Shown here in pieces: positions 1 to 10,627 of a stretch of DNA of 64,000 nucleotides. Each line of letters starts with the position of its first letter. The stretch's first letter is position 1. Made by a program: the position numbers and the translations under genes. Source of the stretch: Omphiscola glabra (taxonomy: Eukaryota > Mollusca > Gastropoda > Lymnaeidae); assembly GCA_964017045.1 (NCBI GenBank), contig OZ024794.1, forward strand, positions 6,670,329 to 6,734,328. Reading direction: 5' to 3'. The notes under the pieces were generated by a model, which had not been told where the DNA came from, made no database searches, and worked only from the letters and a program-made list of their open reading frames with translations.

Positions 1-331
1 GACAGCGACGAGGCCATGACAGGCAGTTCCGGCTCATACCAGCGAGAAGCCAGTATAGGAACTGCTCATTCCTACCAAAGACAATCAGGGACTGGAACAA
101 TCTTTCTAAAGGAGCAGTTGAGGCGACAACAGTTGACTCATTTGCGTCTATTGCCTCAGGCCTTCCAACCCCCAGTGCATGATACTCTCACTAGGTAACT
201 CTTTTAACCAGTGAAATATCCTCATCAACACCAGGCACAGAAACATTGCAAATCCCATCAACATTCATAGGAGCCATAATGATCAATAAATTGATCGTGG
301 GCCCTTAATGTATAGAAGAAGAAGAAGATCT
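1..331 (+). mobile_element. 3' end of a LINE (non-LTR retrotransposon), open at the window edge
   Basis: The window starts inside a LINE. It holds the last 59 codons of an ORF2-like protein (3-182), a 3' untranslated stretch of about 130 bp, and a short GAA-repeat tail at 314-328. Short simple-repeat tails instead of poly(A) are common in several LINE clades. I cannot name the clade from so short a piece. No target-site duplication can be checked because the 5' end lies outside the window. Confidence 0.7.
3..182 (+). CDS. LINE ORF2-like protein, C-terminal fragment (partial at 5' end)
   Basis: In the frame beginning at base 3 the sequence reads through 59 codons to a TGA at 180-182. It contains the motif PKTIRDWNNLS followed by a short acidic stretch and DSFASIASGLPTPSA. 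A conserved 'R-x-W-N-x-L' segment near the C-terminus is typical of reverse transcriptase proteins of Jockey/CR1/L2-like LINEs. The known family role is target-primed reverse transcription of its own RNA. The catalytic palm lies off the left edge. A different frame over the same bases begins with an ATG at 16 but shows no such similarity. The fragment has no stops or frameshifts, so it may come from a fairly young copy. The exact clade is uncertain. Confidence 0.65.
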   Translation, partial: QRRGHDRQFRLIPARSQYRNCSFLPKTIRDWNNLSKGAVEATTVDSFASIASGLPTPSA

Positions 332-431
332 TATTCAGTGTAGCCAATAATCAGTGTCAGCATCAAACTGACGAACTTGTGACAGTGATCCTGTTAACCG
401 TTTTTATACTTGTGACCAAAAATTCACACGG

Positions 432-1705
432 GGAAGTCCTGGAGGACATAATGTCTCAGCTTGCGCTTGTCCTACTGAATTACATTCGGACGTTTTAGAT
501 ACAATTTTGCACCCTAATCGTTGCAAAAAATTGCCATCCTATATTAAGGATATCGGTAGCATGATCAAATCTCTCGTGTCCTTGACTTTACCTAACGAAA
601 CGCACTAACTCTTTATAATGGACGTTTTTTCATTGTACACGTCATGTCGTCACACTGATGGACCTACTGCTATTTAATTTTTCTGTATAAGAATCCCAAT
701 CCTACGCTTCCCACAAGTGCCCTTGTACGTTTGACAGAACTCGTTTTACAGCTTAACTAGTTACGAATTTAATGGCGAATTTTGTTTTATCGGACTAGTG
801 ATGGTGCTATGGGAAAAAAAATGGGGAAAAAGTTATGTATTTTTATTTATGGACTATTTTGAACATTTGTAGAGAGAAAACTACAGAGGTCCTTTACAAG
901 AGTTATATAGATGATGTTATAAGAATGACCGACATTGACACAACACAACTAGAACGTTTTATTGACTTCTTTGGAGATTTTGATTCATCAATCACATTTA
1001 CTTCGACGATCCATAAGAATACTATTACTTTTTGGACATCTACATTAACCCAAACAAGCACAGTATATCTATATCTATATCTATATCTATATCTATATCT
1101 ATATCTATAAGACAACAGACAGTCATAGTCCTGCTTTACTCATCATGTAAAAATTACTTCCCCTTATTTTCAATTGCTCAGACTAGGAAGACTTTGCAGC
1201 AATGATGAGGATTTTTGAAAAAGGAAAGCGGAAATGTTGGATTTTGTTTGACGTGGATTATATCCAGAGCCAATGTTAGAAGTAGCTGTCACTCGAATGG
1301 AAGGTATGACCAGACATGGTTTGTTTAAAGCAGCTCATTCTGACAGTGGGTATAGTTAAAAAAATCAAGTTCATTTTTCACCCCCACAACCTTATGCCTT
1401 ATGATCATGTTATAAAAAAACCGGTCCATTCTTATGGCATACACTGTCACCAATTATATTTTCAAAAAACCTCGTGTTTTCGCTTTCCGGCGGGACAAGA
1501 GCCTTAGGGACATGCTTGTTAGAAGCCACCTCCTTTCTATTATAGTAGATATCGGCACCACAATTTGCAACCGTAGCCGCTGTAACACATGTCCCTACGT
1601 GATTGAAGTTGGTAAAATAACTTTCCCTCTGAAAATATTCAGCATCAAAGATGACTTTACTTGCACTGGCCGCCAACATGATTTACACCAACAAATGTAA
1701 AATGA
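432..1705 (+). pseudogene. Penelope-like element reverse transcriptase, decayed
   Basis: Conceptual translation across frames gives an ordered series of Penelope-like element (PLE) motifs. In order they are: ACACPTEL and LPSYIKDI (frame of base 435, about 440-560); palm motif A as MDVFSLYT (618-641) after an in-frame stop; FNGEF and a degraded AMGKK region (770-800); the catalytic YIDD box as LYKSYIDDVI (about 895-925); and ITF then FLDIYINPN after a frameshift near 1030. After the hexamer repeat come PYFQLLRLGRLCSNDEDF (about 1160-1215), RRDKSLRDMLVRSHL and RCNTCP (1490-1600), then FTCT near 1655. This is the RT-to-linker order of PLEs. The C-terminal GIY-YIG endonuclease is not seen. Several stops and frameshifts make it a pseudogene. 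PLEs are retroelements that copy their RNA at target or telomeric ends. Confidence 0.8.
1064..1109. repeat. (CTATAT)n hexanucleotide microsatellite inside the Penelope remnant
   Basis: About seven perfect copies of CTATAT. The array sits just after the FLDIYINPN motif and before the next recognisable Penelope segment, so it expanded inside, or replaced part of, the RT gene. Confidence 0.9.
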
Positions 1706-1852
1706 GTGTTGGCTATTATAGTGTGTGGGGTGTATGGAGAATAGCTGTATGTTCGATGTTTGGGCAATTATAGTATGTGTGGTGTGTTGGAAACTGTACT
1801 TTTTATACTGGAGTTAAGGTGTTGTTAACATGTCTGAGCGATTGCTGACAAA

Positions 1853-2012
1853 ATCAAATATCACTGACACAATCTTCCAATATCACTGACACAATCTTCC
1901 AATATCACTGACACAATCTTCCAATATCACTGACACAATCTTCCAATATGAGTGACAAAATCTTCCAATATCACTGACACAATCTTCCTATATCACTGAC
2001 AAAACTCTTCAT
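1853..2012. repeat. 22-bp minisatellite, about 7 copies
   Basis: The unit contains AATATCACTGACACAATC and is nearly perfect except for one variant copy (ATGAGTGACAAAAT) near 1948-1960. The flanks 1706-1852 and 2013-2325 hold nothing I recognise apart from C-rich runs near 2128-2200. Confidence 0.9.
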
Positions 2013-2325
2013 TATCATGACAAACAGAACCCCCAAGGTTTGTCATGTGGATCATCATTCTTAACACTTGATCAGTGTTTTAGAACCCCTGCTATAAATC
2101 GACTTATTTGACCGAAGTAGCTCGGAGACCCCCCTCCCCCCGACAGATTGCCTGCCAGGGCTCTGTTGTGTATAACATTTTCTTGCCCCCCCTCACTCCC
2201 GCCCTCCCATGGGTGGGGCATATATCACCCCAAGACCAACATGGCTACCTAGAACTATGTAGAGAGGAAAAGCTCTACCCCAACATCCCCCCAGCAGAAC
2301 CTCAATGGGGAAATCCATTGACGAA

Positions 2326-4064
2326 TAGCTGATGGCGTACACCAAAGACTAGTTGATGTTGTACACCAAAGAATAGTTGATGTTGTACACCAAAGACTAG
2401 TTGATGTTGTACACCAAAGAATAGTTGATGTTGTACACCAAAGAATAGTTGATGTTGTACACCAAAGAATAGTTGATGTTGTACACCAAAGAATAGTTGA
2501 TGTTGTACACCAAAGAATAGTTGATGTTGTACACCAAAGACTAGTTGATGTTGTACACCAAAGAATAGTTGATGTTGTACACCAAAGAATAGTTGATGTT
2601 GTACACCAAAGAATAGTTGATGTTGTACACCAAAGAATAGTTGATGTTGTACACCAAAGAATAGTTGATGTTGTACACCAAAGACTAGTTGATGTTGTAC
2701 ACCAAAGAATAGTTGATGTTGTACACCAAAGAATAGTTGATGTTGTACACCAAAGAATAGTTGATGTTGTACACCAAAGAATAGTTGATGTTGTACACCA
2801 AAGAATAGTTGATGTTGTACACCAAAGAATAGTTGATGTTGTACACCAAAGAATAGTTGATGTTGTACACCAAAGAATAGTTGATGTTGTACACCAAAGA
2901 CTAGTTGATGTTGTACACCAAAGAATAGTTGATGTTGTACACCAAAGAATAGTTGATGTTGTACACCAAAGAATAGTTGATGTTGTACACCAAAGAATAG
3001 TTGATGTTGTACACCAAAGAATAGTTGATGTTGTACACCAAAGACTAGTTGATGTTGTACACCAAAGAATAGTTGATGTTGTACACCAAAGAATAGTTGA
3101 TGTTGTACACCAAAGAATAGTTGATGTTGTACACCAAAGAATAGTTGATGTTGTACACCAAAGAATAGTTGATGTTGTACACCAAAGACTAGTTGATGTT
3201 GTACACCAAAGAATAGTTGATGTTGTACACCAAAGAATAGTTGATGTTGTACACCAAAGAATAGTTGATGTTGTACACCAAAGAATAGTTGATGTTGTAC
3301 ACCAAAGAATAGTTGATGTTGTACACCAAAGAATAGTTGATGTTGTACACCAAAGAATAGTTGATGTTGTACACCAAAGACTAGTTGATGTTGTACACCA
3401 AAGAATAGTTGATGTTGTACACCAAAGAATAGTTGATGTTGTACACCAAAGAATAGTTGATGTTGTACACCAAAGAATAGTTGATGTTGTACACCAAAGA
3501 ATAGTTGATGTTGTACACCAAAGACTAGTTGATGTTGTACACCAAAGAATAGTTGATGTTGTACACCAAAGAATAGTTGATGTTGTACACCAAAGAATAG
3601 TTGATGTTGTACACCAAAGAATAGTTGATGTTGTACACCAAAGACTAGTTGATGTTGTACACCAAAGAATAGTTGATGTTGTACACCAAAGACTAGTTGA
3701 TGTTGTACACCAAAGACTAGTTGATGTTGTACACCAAAGAATAGTTGATGTTGTACACCAAAGAATAGTTGATGTTGTACACCAAAGAATAGTTGATGTT
3801 GTACACCAAAGAATAGTTGATGTTGTACACCAAAGAATAGTTGATGTTGTACACCAAAGACTAGTTGATGTTGTACACCAAAGAATAGTTGATGTTGTAC
3901 ACCAAAGAATAGTTGATGGCGTACACCAAAGACTAGTTGATGTTGTACACCAAAGAATAGTTGATGTTGTACACCAAAGAATAGTTGATGTTGTACACCA
4001 AAGAATAGTTGATGTTGTACACCAAAGAATAGTTGATGTTGTACACCAAAGAATAGTTGATATT
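2326..4064. repeat. 24-bp minisatellite, about 72 copies
   Basis: The unit contains TTGATGTTGTACACCAAAGA followed by ATAG or CTAG. Variation is almost entirely that one A/C position. The C variant recurs at 144 bp (six-unit) spacing many times (for example 2397, 2541, 2685 and 2901, 3045, 3189), which shows higher-order duplication. Because 24 is divisible by three, the minus strand stays open for 590 codons (an 8-residue repeat, QLFFGVQH). I do not regard this as a gene: there is no unique N-terminus, and the protein repeat simply mirrors the DNA repeat. Confidence 0.97.
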
Positions 4065-4527
4065 TTTTATACAATCAACAATATTTGATGTCCTACAATC
4101 AACAATAGTTGATGTTGTTTAAAATAACGATATTTTTTTTTTCCATCTGGACTTTTTGCACCAATCGCGACGACCTTGTTGTACCAAACATGATGGATGA
4201 CCTTGTTGTTCCAAAACTTGATGGATAGCCTTGTTGTACCACACGTGACAATGTCCAATATGCATGACCACTTATGAAAGGCAATGTGACAAGCTGACAA
4301 ATTATACAAAAATTGAGCCTCCGGATTCCTAAATTATTTGCGTGTAAAATAAAGTCTCTATTACCTTAGCAAAGTATGACCGCTGTTATATCTAACGTAG
4401 AATGGCGACCCATCTTATCTATCAATGATACTGAACTTATCTTACAGTGATACTGAACTTATAGTTGATGTTGTACACCAAAAGAATAGCTGATGTTTTA
4501 CACCAAAGAATAGTTGATATTTTTATA
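4065..4527. repeat. Flank of the 24-bp arrays with short degenerate repeats
   Basis: The stretch 4065-4170 is paralogous to the flanks of the next array (4500-4560 and 4763-4815). Both contain TAGTTGATATTTTT, then two or more CCTACAATCAACA units, then TTTAAAATAAC and a segment ending TTGCACCAAT. At 4172-4250 a 28-bp unit starting CCTTGTTGTACCA occurs three times. At 4425-4460 there are two copies of a GATACTGAACTTAT unit. Confidence 0.75.
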
Positions 4528-4762
4528 CAATCAATAATAGTTGATGTCCTACAATCAACAATAGTTGATGTCCTACAATCAACAATAGTTGATGTCCTAC
4601 AATCAACAATAGTTGATGTCCTACAATCAACAATAGTTGATGTCCTACAATCAACAATAGTTGATGTCCTACAATCAACAATAGTTGATGTCCTACAATC
4701 AACAATAGTTGATGTCCTACAATCAACAATAGTTGATGTCCTACAATCAACAGTAGTCGATG
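4528..4762. repeat. 24-bp minisatellite, type 2, about 10 copies
   Basis: The unit contains GTTGATGTCCTACAATCAAC. It shares ATAGTTGATGT and its 24-bp length with the 2326-4064 array, so the two unit types are diverged relatives. Each unit can fold: ATCAAC and GTTGAT flank a 4-base loop. Both strands stay open (100 and 75 codons), which is again a period-of-three effect. Confidence 0.95.
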
Positions 4763-4905
4763 TTTAAAATAACTATATTCTTTTGTTCCTCCTGGACTTG
4801 TTGCACCAATGATACTGAAATTATCTTAAAATGATACTGAACTTATCTTACAATGATATTGAACTTATCTTACAATGATACTGAAATTATCTTACAATAG
4901 TACTG
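4763..4905. repeat. 22-bp degenerate repeat, about 5 copies
   Basis: Units contain AATGATACTGAACTTATCTT with scattered changes (4809-4905). Related copies lie at 4425-4460 on the other side of the type 2 array. Confidence 0.8.
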
Positions 4906-5057
4906 AATTGAATTGTGAAGCCCTTCGACTAACTCTCAGCAGCCATGTTTGACACGTTTGTAATATTAAACACATTTTTAATTGGTAAATCCCATTTCAT
5001 ACAGACACTTCAGATCGGCTCTCAAAGTGTTAATTCTTTCACTCAAGGTCAAAGTAA

Positions 5058-5580
5058 GGGAATTAACCCCCCCAAACCCCCTTACCCCAACCCCCTTCCC
5101 CCCAAACCCCCCCCAAAGTTTTTCGTATTAATCCTTTATAAAATGCAATTTCGAGCAAATTGGGGGGGGGGGCGGTATGTAAATTTGACAAAACATGCAT
5201 ATATGTAAAGCACTTTTTAAGAATCCCACGTAGTGCTAACCCCTCACCCAAGGCGAGTAACAACACATTTTTTTTTCTCCAAATTTAACGTCACCAAACG
5301 CACTTGCGATATTTTTTAATTCAAGAATTTCATTTAGTGCAGTTATCGGGAAATTTATTTCGTGAAATCTGTGTTATCTTATTTCCTTCTTATTCCCTCT
5401 GAAAAATGGTGATATTTGGGGTTGGGGGTTGGGGGTTGGGGCTGAACTGTTGAAAGAATGTGTTGTCATCGGCAACGATTCTATGTGCCAAATTTCAGCT
5501 TGATAGGTTGATAGGAACGGGGTTGATTAGCCTTCCGATGATTTTGCAAGTCCGCCACCCAGACAGCCACGAAAAAAAAG
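5058..5580. repeat. Dispersed repeat R1, copy 1 (about 520 bp)
   Basis: This stretch aligns by eye with 37380-37770, and in part with 36325-36500 and 7640-7800. Shared landmarks in order are: TTTTCGTAT..AATCC near the start; an oligo-G run (5160-5171); ACCAAACGCACTT; TTATTTC..TGAA; TGTTGTCATCGGCAA; CTATGTGCCAAATTTCAGC; TTGATTAGCC..CCGATGATTTT; and a 3' end of GCCACCCAGACAGCCAC. No protein is encoded. The C-rich start (5068-5120) and the TTGGGGGTTGGGGG tract at 5415-5441 could form G-quadruplexes. The class is unknown; a non-autonomous element is the simplest guess. Confidence 0.7.
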
Positions 5581-5984
5581 GGAAGTTAAGACAAAGGAAT
5601 TAAAAAAAAGACATTTGCTCCACAATCAATCAGAATTGACCAGCGTGCGTCCCGCGCTGCAATTAAAAGCTAAAGATTGTCATAATGGAAGTGAGGTTTC
5701 GTGATATTATATAAAGGTTGATTTTTTACAAGCTCGAGAAATACTTGTCATGTCCTACTTTTTGTTTTAATGTTTGAATTTTTTTTTTATATCGTTATCA
5801 ATAAAGAATATTATCTTATCGCATCTTATCTTAACTTATCATAAAAAGAATATGTTATGGATTGTCCTTTTAGCCATTTATAATCTGATGAATACATTTT
5901 AATAAACGCGATTATTTCAAACAAAGTATAGACCCCTCTTTCCGTCAAGGGTTAAATGTAAGTATGAGAATTAGGATTCCTACC
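5581..5984. other. AT-rich sequence, no gene seen
   Basis: Nothing recognisable as coding. At 5795-5845 there is a run of TTATC-type repeats (ATCTTATCGCATCTTATC), which may be the tail of a SINE or LINE, but I cannot support that further. Confidence 0.4.
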
Positions 5985-7215
5985 TCTCAGATAAGGTGAC
6001 TACCATCCCATCTCTCAGATCAGGTGACTATTATCCCATCTCTCACATCAGGTGACTACCATCCCATCTCTCAGATCAGGTGACTACCATCCCATCTCTC
6101 ACATCAGGTGACTACCATCCCATCTCTCAGATCAGGTGACGACCATCAAATCTCTCAGATCAGATGACTATCCATCCCATCTCTCAGATCAGGCGACTAC
6201 CATCCCATTTCTCAGATCAGGGGACTACCATCCCATCTCTCAGATCAGGTGACTACCATCCCATCTCTCAGACCAAGTGACTACCATCCCATCTCTCAGA
6301 TCAGATGACTACCATCCTATCTCTCAGATCAGATGACTACCATCCCATCTCTCACATCAGGCGACTACCATCCCATCTCTCAGATCAGATGACTACCATC
6401 CCATCTCTCACATCAGATGACTACCATCCCATTTCTCAGATCAGGCGACTACCATCCCATCTCTCAGATCAGATGACTACCCATCCCATCTCTCAGATCA
6501 GATGACTACCATCCCATCTCTCAGACCAAGTGACTACCATCCCATCTCTCACATCATATGACTACATCCCATCTCTCAGATCAGATGACTACCATCCCCT
6601 CTCTCACATCAGATGACTACCATCCCATCTCTCACATCAGATGACTACCATCCCATCTCTCACATCAGGTAACTACCATCCCATCTCTCACATAAGGTGA
6701 CTACCATCCCATTTCTCAGATCAGATGACTACCATCCTATCTCTCAGATCAGATGACTACCATCCCATCTCTCACATCAGGCGACTACCATCCCATCTCT
6801 CAGATCAGATGACTACCATCCCATCTCTCACATTAGATGACTACCATCCCATTTCTCAGATCAGGCGACTACCATCCCATCTCTCAGATCAGATGACTAC
6901 CATCCCATCTCTCACATCAGATGACTACCATCCCATCTCTCACATAAGATGACTACCCATCCCATCTCTCACATCAGGCAACTACTATCAAATCTCTCTG
7001 ATCAGATGACTACCATCCCATCTCTCAGATCAGATGACTACCATCCCATCTCTCACAGTAGGTGACTACCATCCCATCTCTCACATCAGATGACTACCAT
7101 CCCATCTCTCACATCAGATGACTACCATCCCATCTCTCACATCAGATGACTACCATCCCATCTCTCACATCAGATGACTACTATCCCATCTCTCATATCA
7201 GATGACTACCCATCC
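5985..7215. repeat. 28-bp minisatellite, about 44 copies
   Basis: The unit contains ACTACCATCCCATCTCTCA, followed by GATCAG or CATCAG variants. Copies carry indels of 1-2 bases. A block of about 180 bp at 6301-6480 recurs almost unchanged at 6721-6900. The offset is 420 bp, exactly 15 units, so a multi-unit block was duplicated as one piece. Confidence 0.97.
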
Positions 7216-7640
7216 CACCCATTTAAGTCCGTAGTTGCTGTGACGACGTCACAAAAGACAACGAGCATGGCCGTTTGATTCCTCCCAGATGCCTGGAAAT
7301 GACATGACGCCCTCAGAGCCCTCGGTTCATAAGGACAGGATGTCGATAATCTTCCTTTGTACAGCCCCTAAACGTGGGTGATCAGAAAAAAATCTATGTG
7401 TAATGTATTCTGGGTTGTCTGGCAAAATTTGGCAACGTTTTGTGGTAGGTTGGGGTGTGGGGGTGTAAAAGGGTTTAGAAACGTCATCTTTTTTAGGTTG
7501 AATTTAGGTTGGCTCCAATTCAATTGTCTTCAAATGAAATACTATCAACTCAGATTTTTTGGTCGATTGACTTGAGATTTGTATCTGGATTGTTTAGCTG
7601 ATTTCCAGCAGTCTACCATGTTACATTGTGGAATTATGCC
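7216..7640. other. Non-repetitive stretch, no gene supported
   Basis: A 65-codon ORF at 7378-7575 has no recognisable features. GACGACGTCAC near 7242 resembles a CRE-type motif, but one site alone is not evidence of a promoter. Confidence 0.35.
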
Positions 7641-7800
7641 ATTCATCAACTGTCACATTTAATTTTAAAAAGCTGATGAGGGGGCTGAAAATTCGATAGA
7701 ATTTGTTGTAATTTATGTGCCAAGTTTCAGCACGATAGTTTGACGAAAATTTGGGGAATAATCCGTCTGAAGATTTTCTCAGCCACCCAGCCAGCCAACC
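7640..7800. repeat. Dispersed repeat R1, copy 4 (3' part)
   Basis: Matches the 3' part of R1. GCTGAAAATTCGATAGA, TATGTGCCAAGTTTCAGCA and CCGTCTGAAGATTTT are all present in the same order as in 37640-37740. The copy runs directly into the CAGC/CACC array that follows. Confidence 0.75.
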
Positions 7801-8290
7801 ACCCAGCCAGCCAGCCACCCAGCCACCCAGCCAGCCACCCAGCCACCCAACCAGCCAGCCACTCAGCCAGCCAGCCAGCCAGCCTGCCAGCCAGCCACCC
7901 AGCAACCCAGCCACCCTGCCAGCCAGCCACCCAGCCAGCCAACCACCCAGCCAGCCAACCACCCAGCCAGCCACCCACCCAGCCAGCCAACCACCCAGCT
8001 AGCCAACCACCCACCCAGCCACCCAGCCACCCACCCACCCAGCCACCCAGCCACCCACCCACCCAGCCACCCACCCACCCACCCACCCAGCCACCCAGCC
8101 ACCCACCCACCCAGCCACCCACCCATCCAGCCACCCACCCACCCAGCCATCCACCCACCCAGCCACCCACCCACCCAGCCACCCACCCATCCAGCCACCC
8201 ACCCACCCAGCCACCCACCCAGCCACCCACACACCCAGCCACCCACACACCCAGCCACCCACCCACCCAGCCAGCCACCCAGCCAGCCAA
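7787..8290. repeat. (CAGC/CACC)n tetranucleotide array, about 500 bp
   Basis: An uninterrupted 4-bp pattern mixing CAGC and CACC. The first part is CAGC-rich and the later part CACC-rich. ORFs on both strands (up to 217 codons, Pro/Ser/His/Gln-rich or Gly/Trp-rich) are produced by the repeat and are not genes. The array begins where R1 copies end in GCCACCCAGACAGCCAC, so it probably grew from the R1 3' end. Confidence 0.95.
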
Positions 8291-9379
8291 CCACAAACAA
8301 AAGCCAAGTTATAAAGGACTTAGAAAGTTATCGCCAATACAGGTCCGGTCCGTTTTTTCTGAGAACTGTAAAATATTAGCTCTCTATTCTTGATCCATTC
8401 AAAAGCAAAACTTATGTTCTTTACTCAACACACGTAAAAGTTAAGAATAAAATATCTACAACTAATTTTATGGTAAAGATTACCCATAGAACACTTTTGC
8501 ACTAGAAAAAAACAATAGTGAAAATGAAGAATTAAAAAGGAGAATTTTTTTTTAAAAAAATGTTTCAAGAGATCTCAGAAATCATCCAACTTGGCATATT
8601 ATGTTCATCCGGTCACCGGTTAGTTGTGGTTAGTTTGAAGATGGTTCTCTAAAAAACGAAGTTTGATAACTGGTTTAGTATACTTGAAATTAAGAAAGCC
8701 TGCTAAAGAGAAATTTATGTTACCCCATTCGTTGACATGACTGAATTAGATCACAAAGCCCATCCGTTTCAATTGAGTTACATCAACCGTTGATTCAGAA
8801 CAATGTTTCTATAACCTTCAACAGCTCTGTGCAATACACAACATTTGCCAAATAAAACAAACATTTAAAATATAAAACTTAAGAAATTAGAACATAATTT
8901 TGTTTTACGCTGACGGCTTAAAGTCTTCTGACCTCTGACCCCTGACCCCCCTTGACCCAAGTTCTATCGCAATCACCAAAGCCGATCTACCGTTTGAGTA
9001 TTGACTGAGGTCGTAATGCGGTCATGTGGAGTCTAAGCATGCAGGCAATAGGATGAGTTTTTTTACTGCGGGGCACAGTTTGTTTTAAATTGAGGTCACT
9101 GAGAATCGTTACGTTAAGGTGCTTAACTCTCGCTGATTTGAGCAATCAGACGGAAATGGGAGGTAATCTTATAATATATACCCGGAAATATTTAGGAAAA
9201 AAATGGGAACATATTTTACGAAATGGGATGAAAGAAAAAAAAATTATACAGACTTGAAAAGCTACGTTTATAAAATTGTATAGGACTTTCTCTTCCACCA
9301 AACGAGTTGACTCTGACAAAGCAGTAGGGATATGAAGAGTAAATGAAATGTTCAAAAAGGCATTGCATCGCTTTCATTT
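8291..9379. other. AT-rich sequence, no gene seen
   Basis: About 1.1 kb with no convincing coding signal on either strand. The 69-codon minus-strand ORF at 9146-9355 shows no family features. GTCACCGGTTAG at 8613-8624 is locally palindromic but isolated. Confidence 0.4.
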
Positions 9380-9607
9380 GTAATATCATAACAAGTTTAG
9401 AAAGCCTGATATATTTACTACATTTGTAATATCATTACAAGTTTGGGTAGCCTGATATGTTTACTACATCTGTAATATCCCTATAAGTTTGGGTAGCCTG
9501 ATGTATTTACAACATTTATAATATCCCTACACGTTTTGATAGGCTGATATATTTGCTACATTTGTAATATCCCTACAAGTCAGGGTAGCCTGACATTTTA
9601 ACTACTT
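9380..9607. repeat. 46-bp minisatellite, 5 copies
   Basis: The unit contains GTAATATC, CTACAAGT and GGGTAGCCTGATAT. Copies are 80-90 percent alike by eye, so this is an older array than most here. Confidence 0.9.
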
Positions 9608-9817
9608 TGGAGCATGCCTGGATTTCCTGAAATATAAAAACAATAAAGGGGTGGCGTAAAAACCCTTGACCCACTACATTCACTATGAACTGTCAAAACT
9701 AACTGTATAGACCCCTGCCTCTACTACATTCTAAAAACCCTTGTCCCCATTAAATTCTACTAAATCCTGCCTTGACCTAAACCGTTTCCCTGAGCACTTA
9801 TAACTCGTAACCAAACC

Positions 9818-10236
9818 TTACTTCAAATGCACCGAGTAAACCCTTACTTTGACTGCACTCAGTAAATCTTTACTTCAACTGCACTCAGTAAACCTTTACT
9901 TCAACTGCACTCAGTAAACCTTTACTTCAACTGCAATCAGTAAAGCTTTACTTCAACTGCAATCAGTAAACCTTTACTTCAACTGCACTCAGTAAACATT
10001 TACTTCAACTGCAATCAGTAAACCTTTACTTCAACTGCACTTAATAGACCCTTACTTTGATTGCACTCAATAGACCATTACTTTGACTGCACTCAATAGA
10101 CCCTTACTTTGACTGCACTCAATACACCCTTACTTTGACTGCACTCAATACACCCTTACTTTGACTGCACTCAATACACCCTTACTTTGACTGCACTCAA
10201 TAAACCCTTACTTTGACTGCACTCAATAAACCCTTT
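9818..10236. repeat. 26-bp minisatellite, about 16 copies in two blocks
   Basis: The unit is built on CTTTACTTCAACTGCACTCA. The left block (9850-10040) has the TTCAACTGCA form and the right block (10041-10236) has the TTTGACTGCACTCAATA form, with a sharp switch. Flanking 9608-9817 holds earlier degenerate relatives (AACCCTTGACCC). Confidence 0.95.
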
Positions 10237-10627
10237 CCAGAGGTTTCATTCGGGCCCTTGCAGCGCCTGCTGACAATTCAAGGGCCATAAGTTGTGATGC
10301 AGGTGGAACGCATTTAAGCTATCATCTCTGAATCTTGGGGACACGAACCCTAAAAAGGCGAGGGACCTCCAAAAGTCACGTGACGGCTCTGGCCCTTACC
10401 TAAACCTTTATTTCGACTACACTCTATCAACCGTTGCCCCCGCTATGCTCTGTAACTTGAGTCATAGTTTCTCTCAAGTTCAGAGGTTAAAGTTCAACAA
10501 TCGGTTCGCCACATTAGATCCCATTGAAACTCCCTCATTGGGAGTATGGGAGAGACGCTTTTCAACTTCAACTTCCGTTATGTAAACATAAATGTAAACA
10601 AAAGATGATAATTAACTAGGCCAAACA
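10237..10627. other. Non-repetitive stretch, no gene supported
   Basis: GGGCCCTTGCAGCGCCTGC and a CACGTGAC E-box-like motif are visible near 10255-10385. I see no ORF or known element. Confidence 0.35.

Noticed and set aside
2302..4074. 590-codon minus-strand ORF with an 8-residue repeat
   Set aside because: The repeat is the translation of the 24-bp DNA array; both ORF ends lie at the array edges and there is no unique coding sequence, signal or splice context.
7727..8393. Trp/Gly-rich and Pro/Ser/His-rich ORFs on both strands
   Set aside because: Products of the CAGC/CACC array, open in several frames on both strands.
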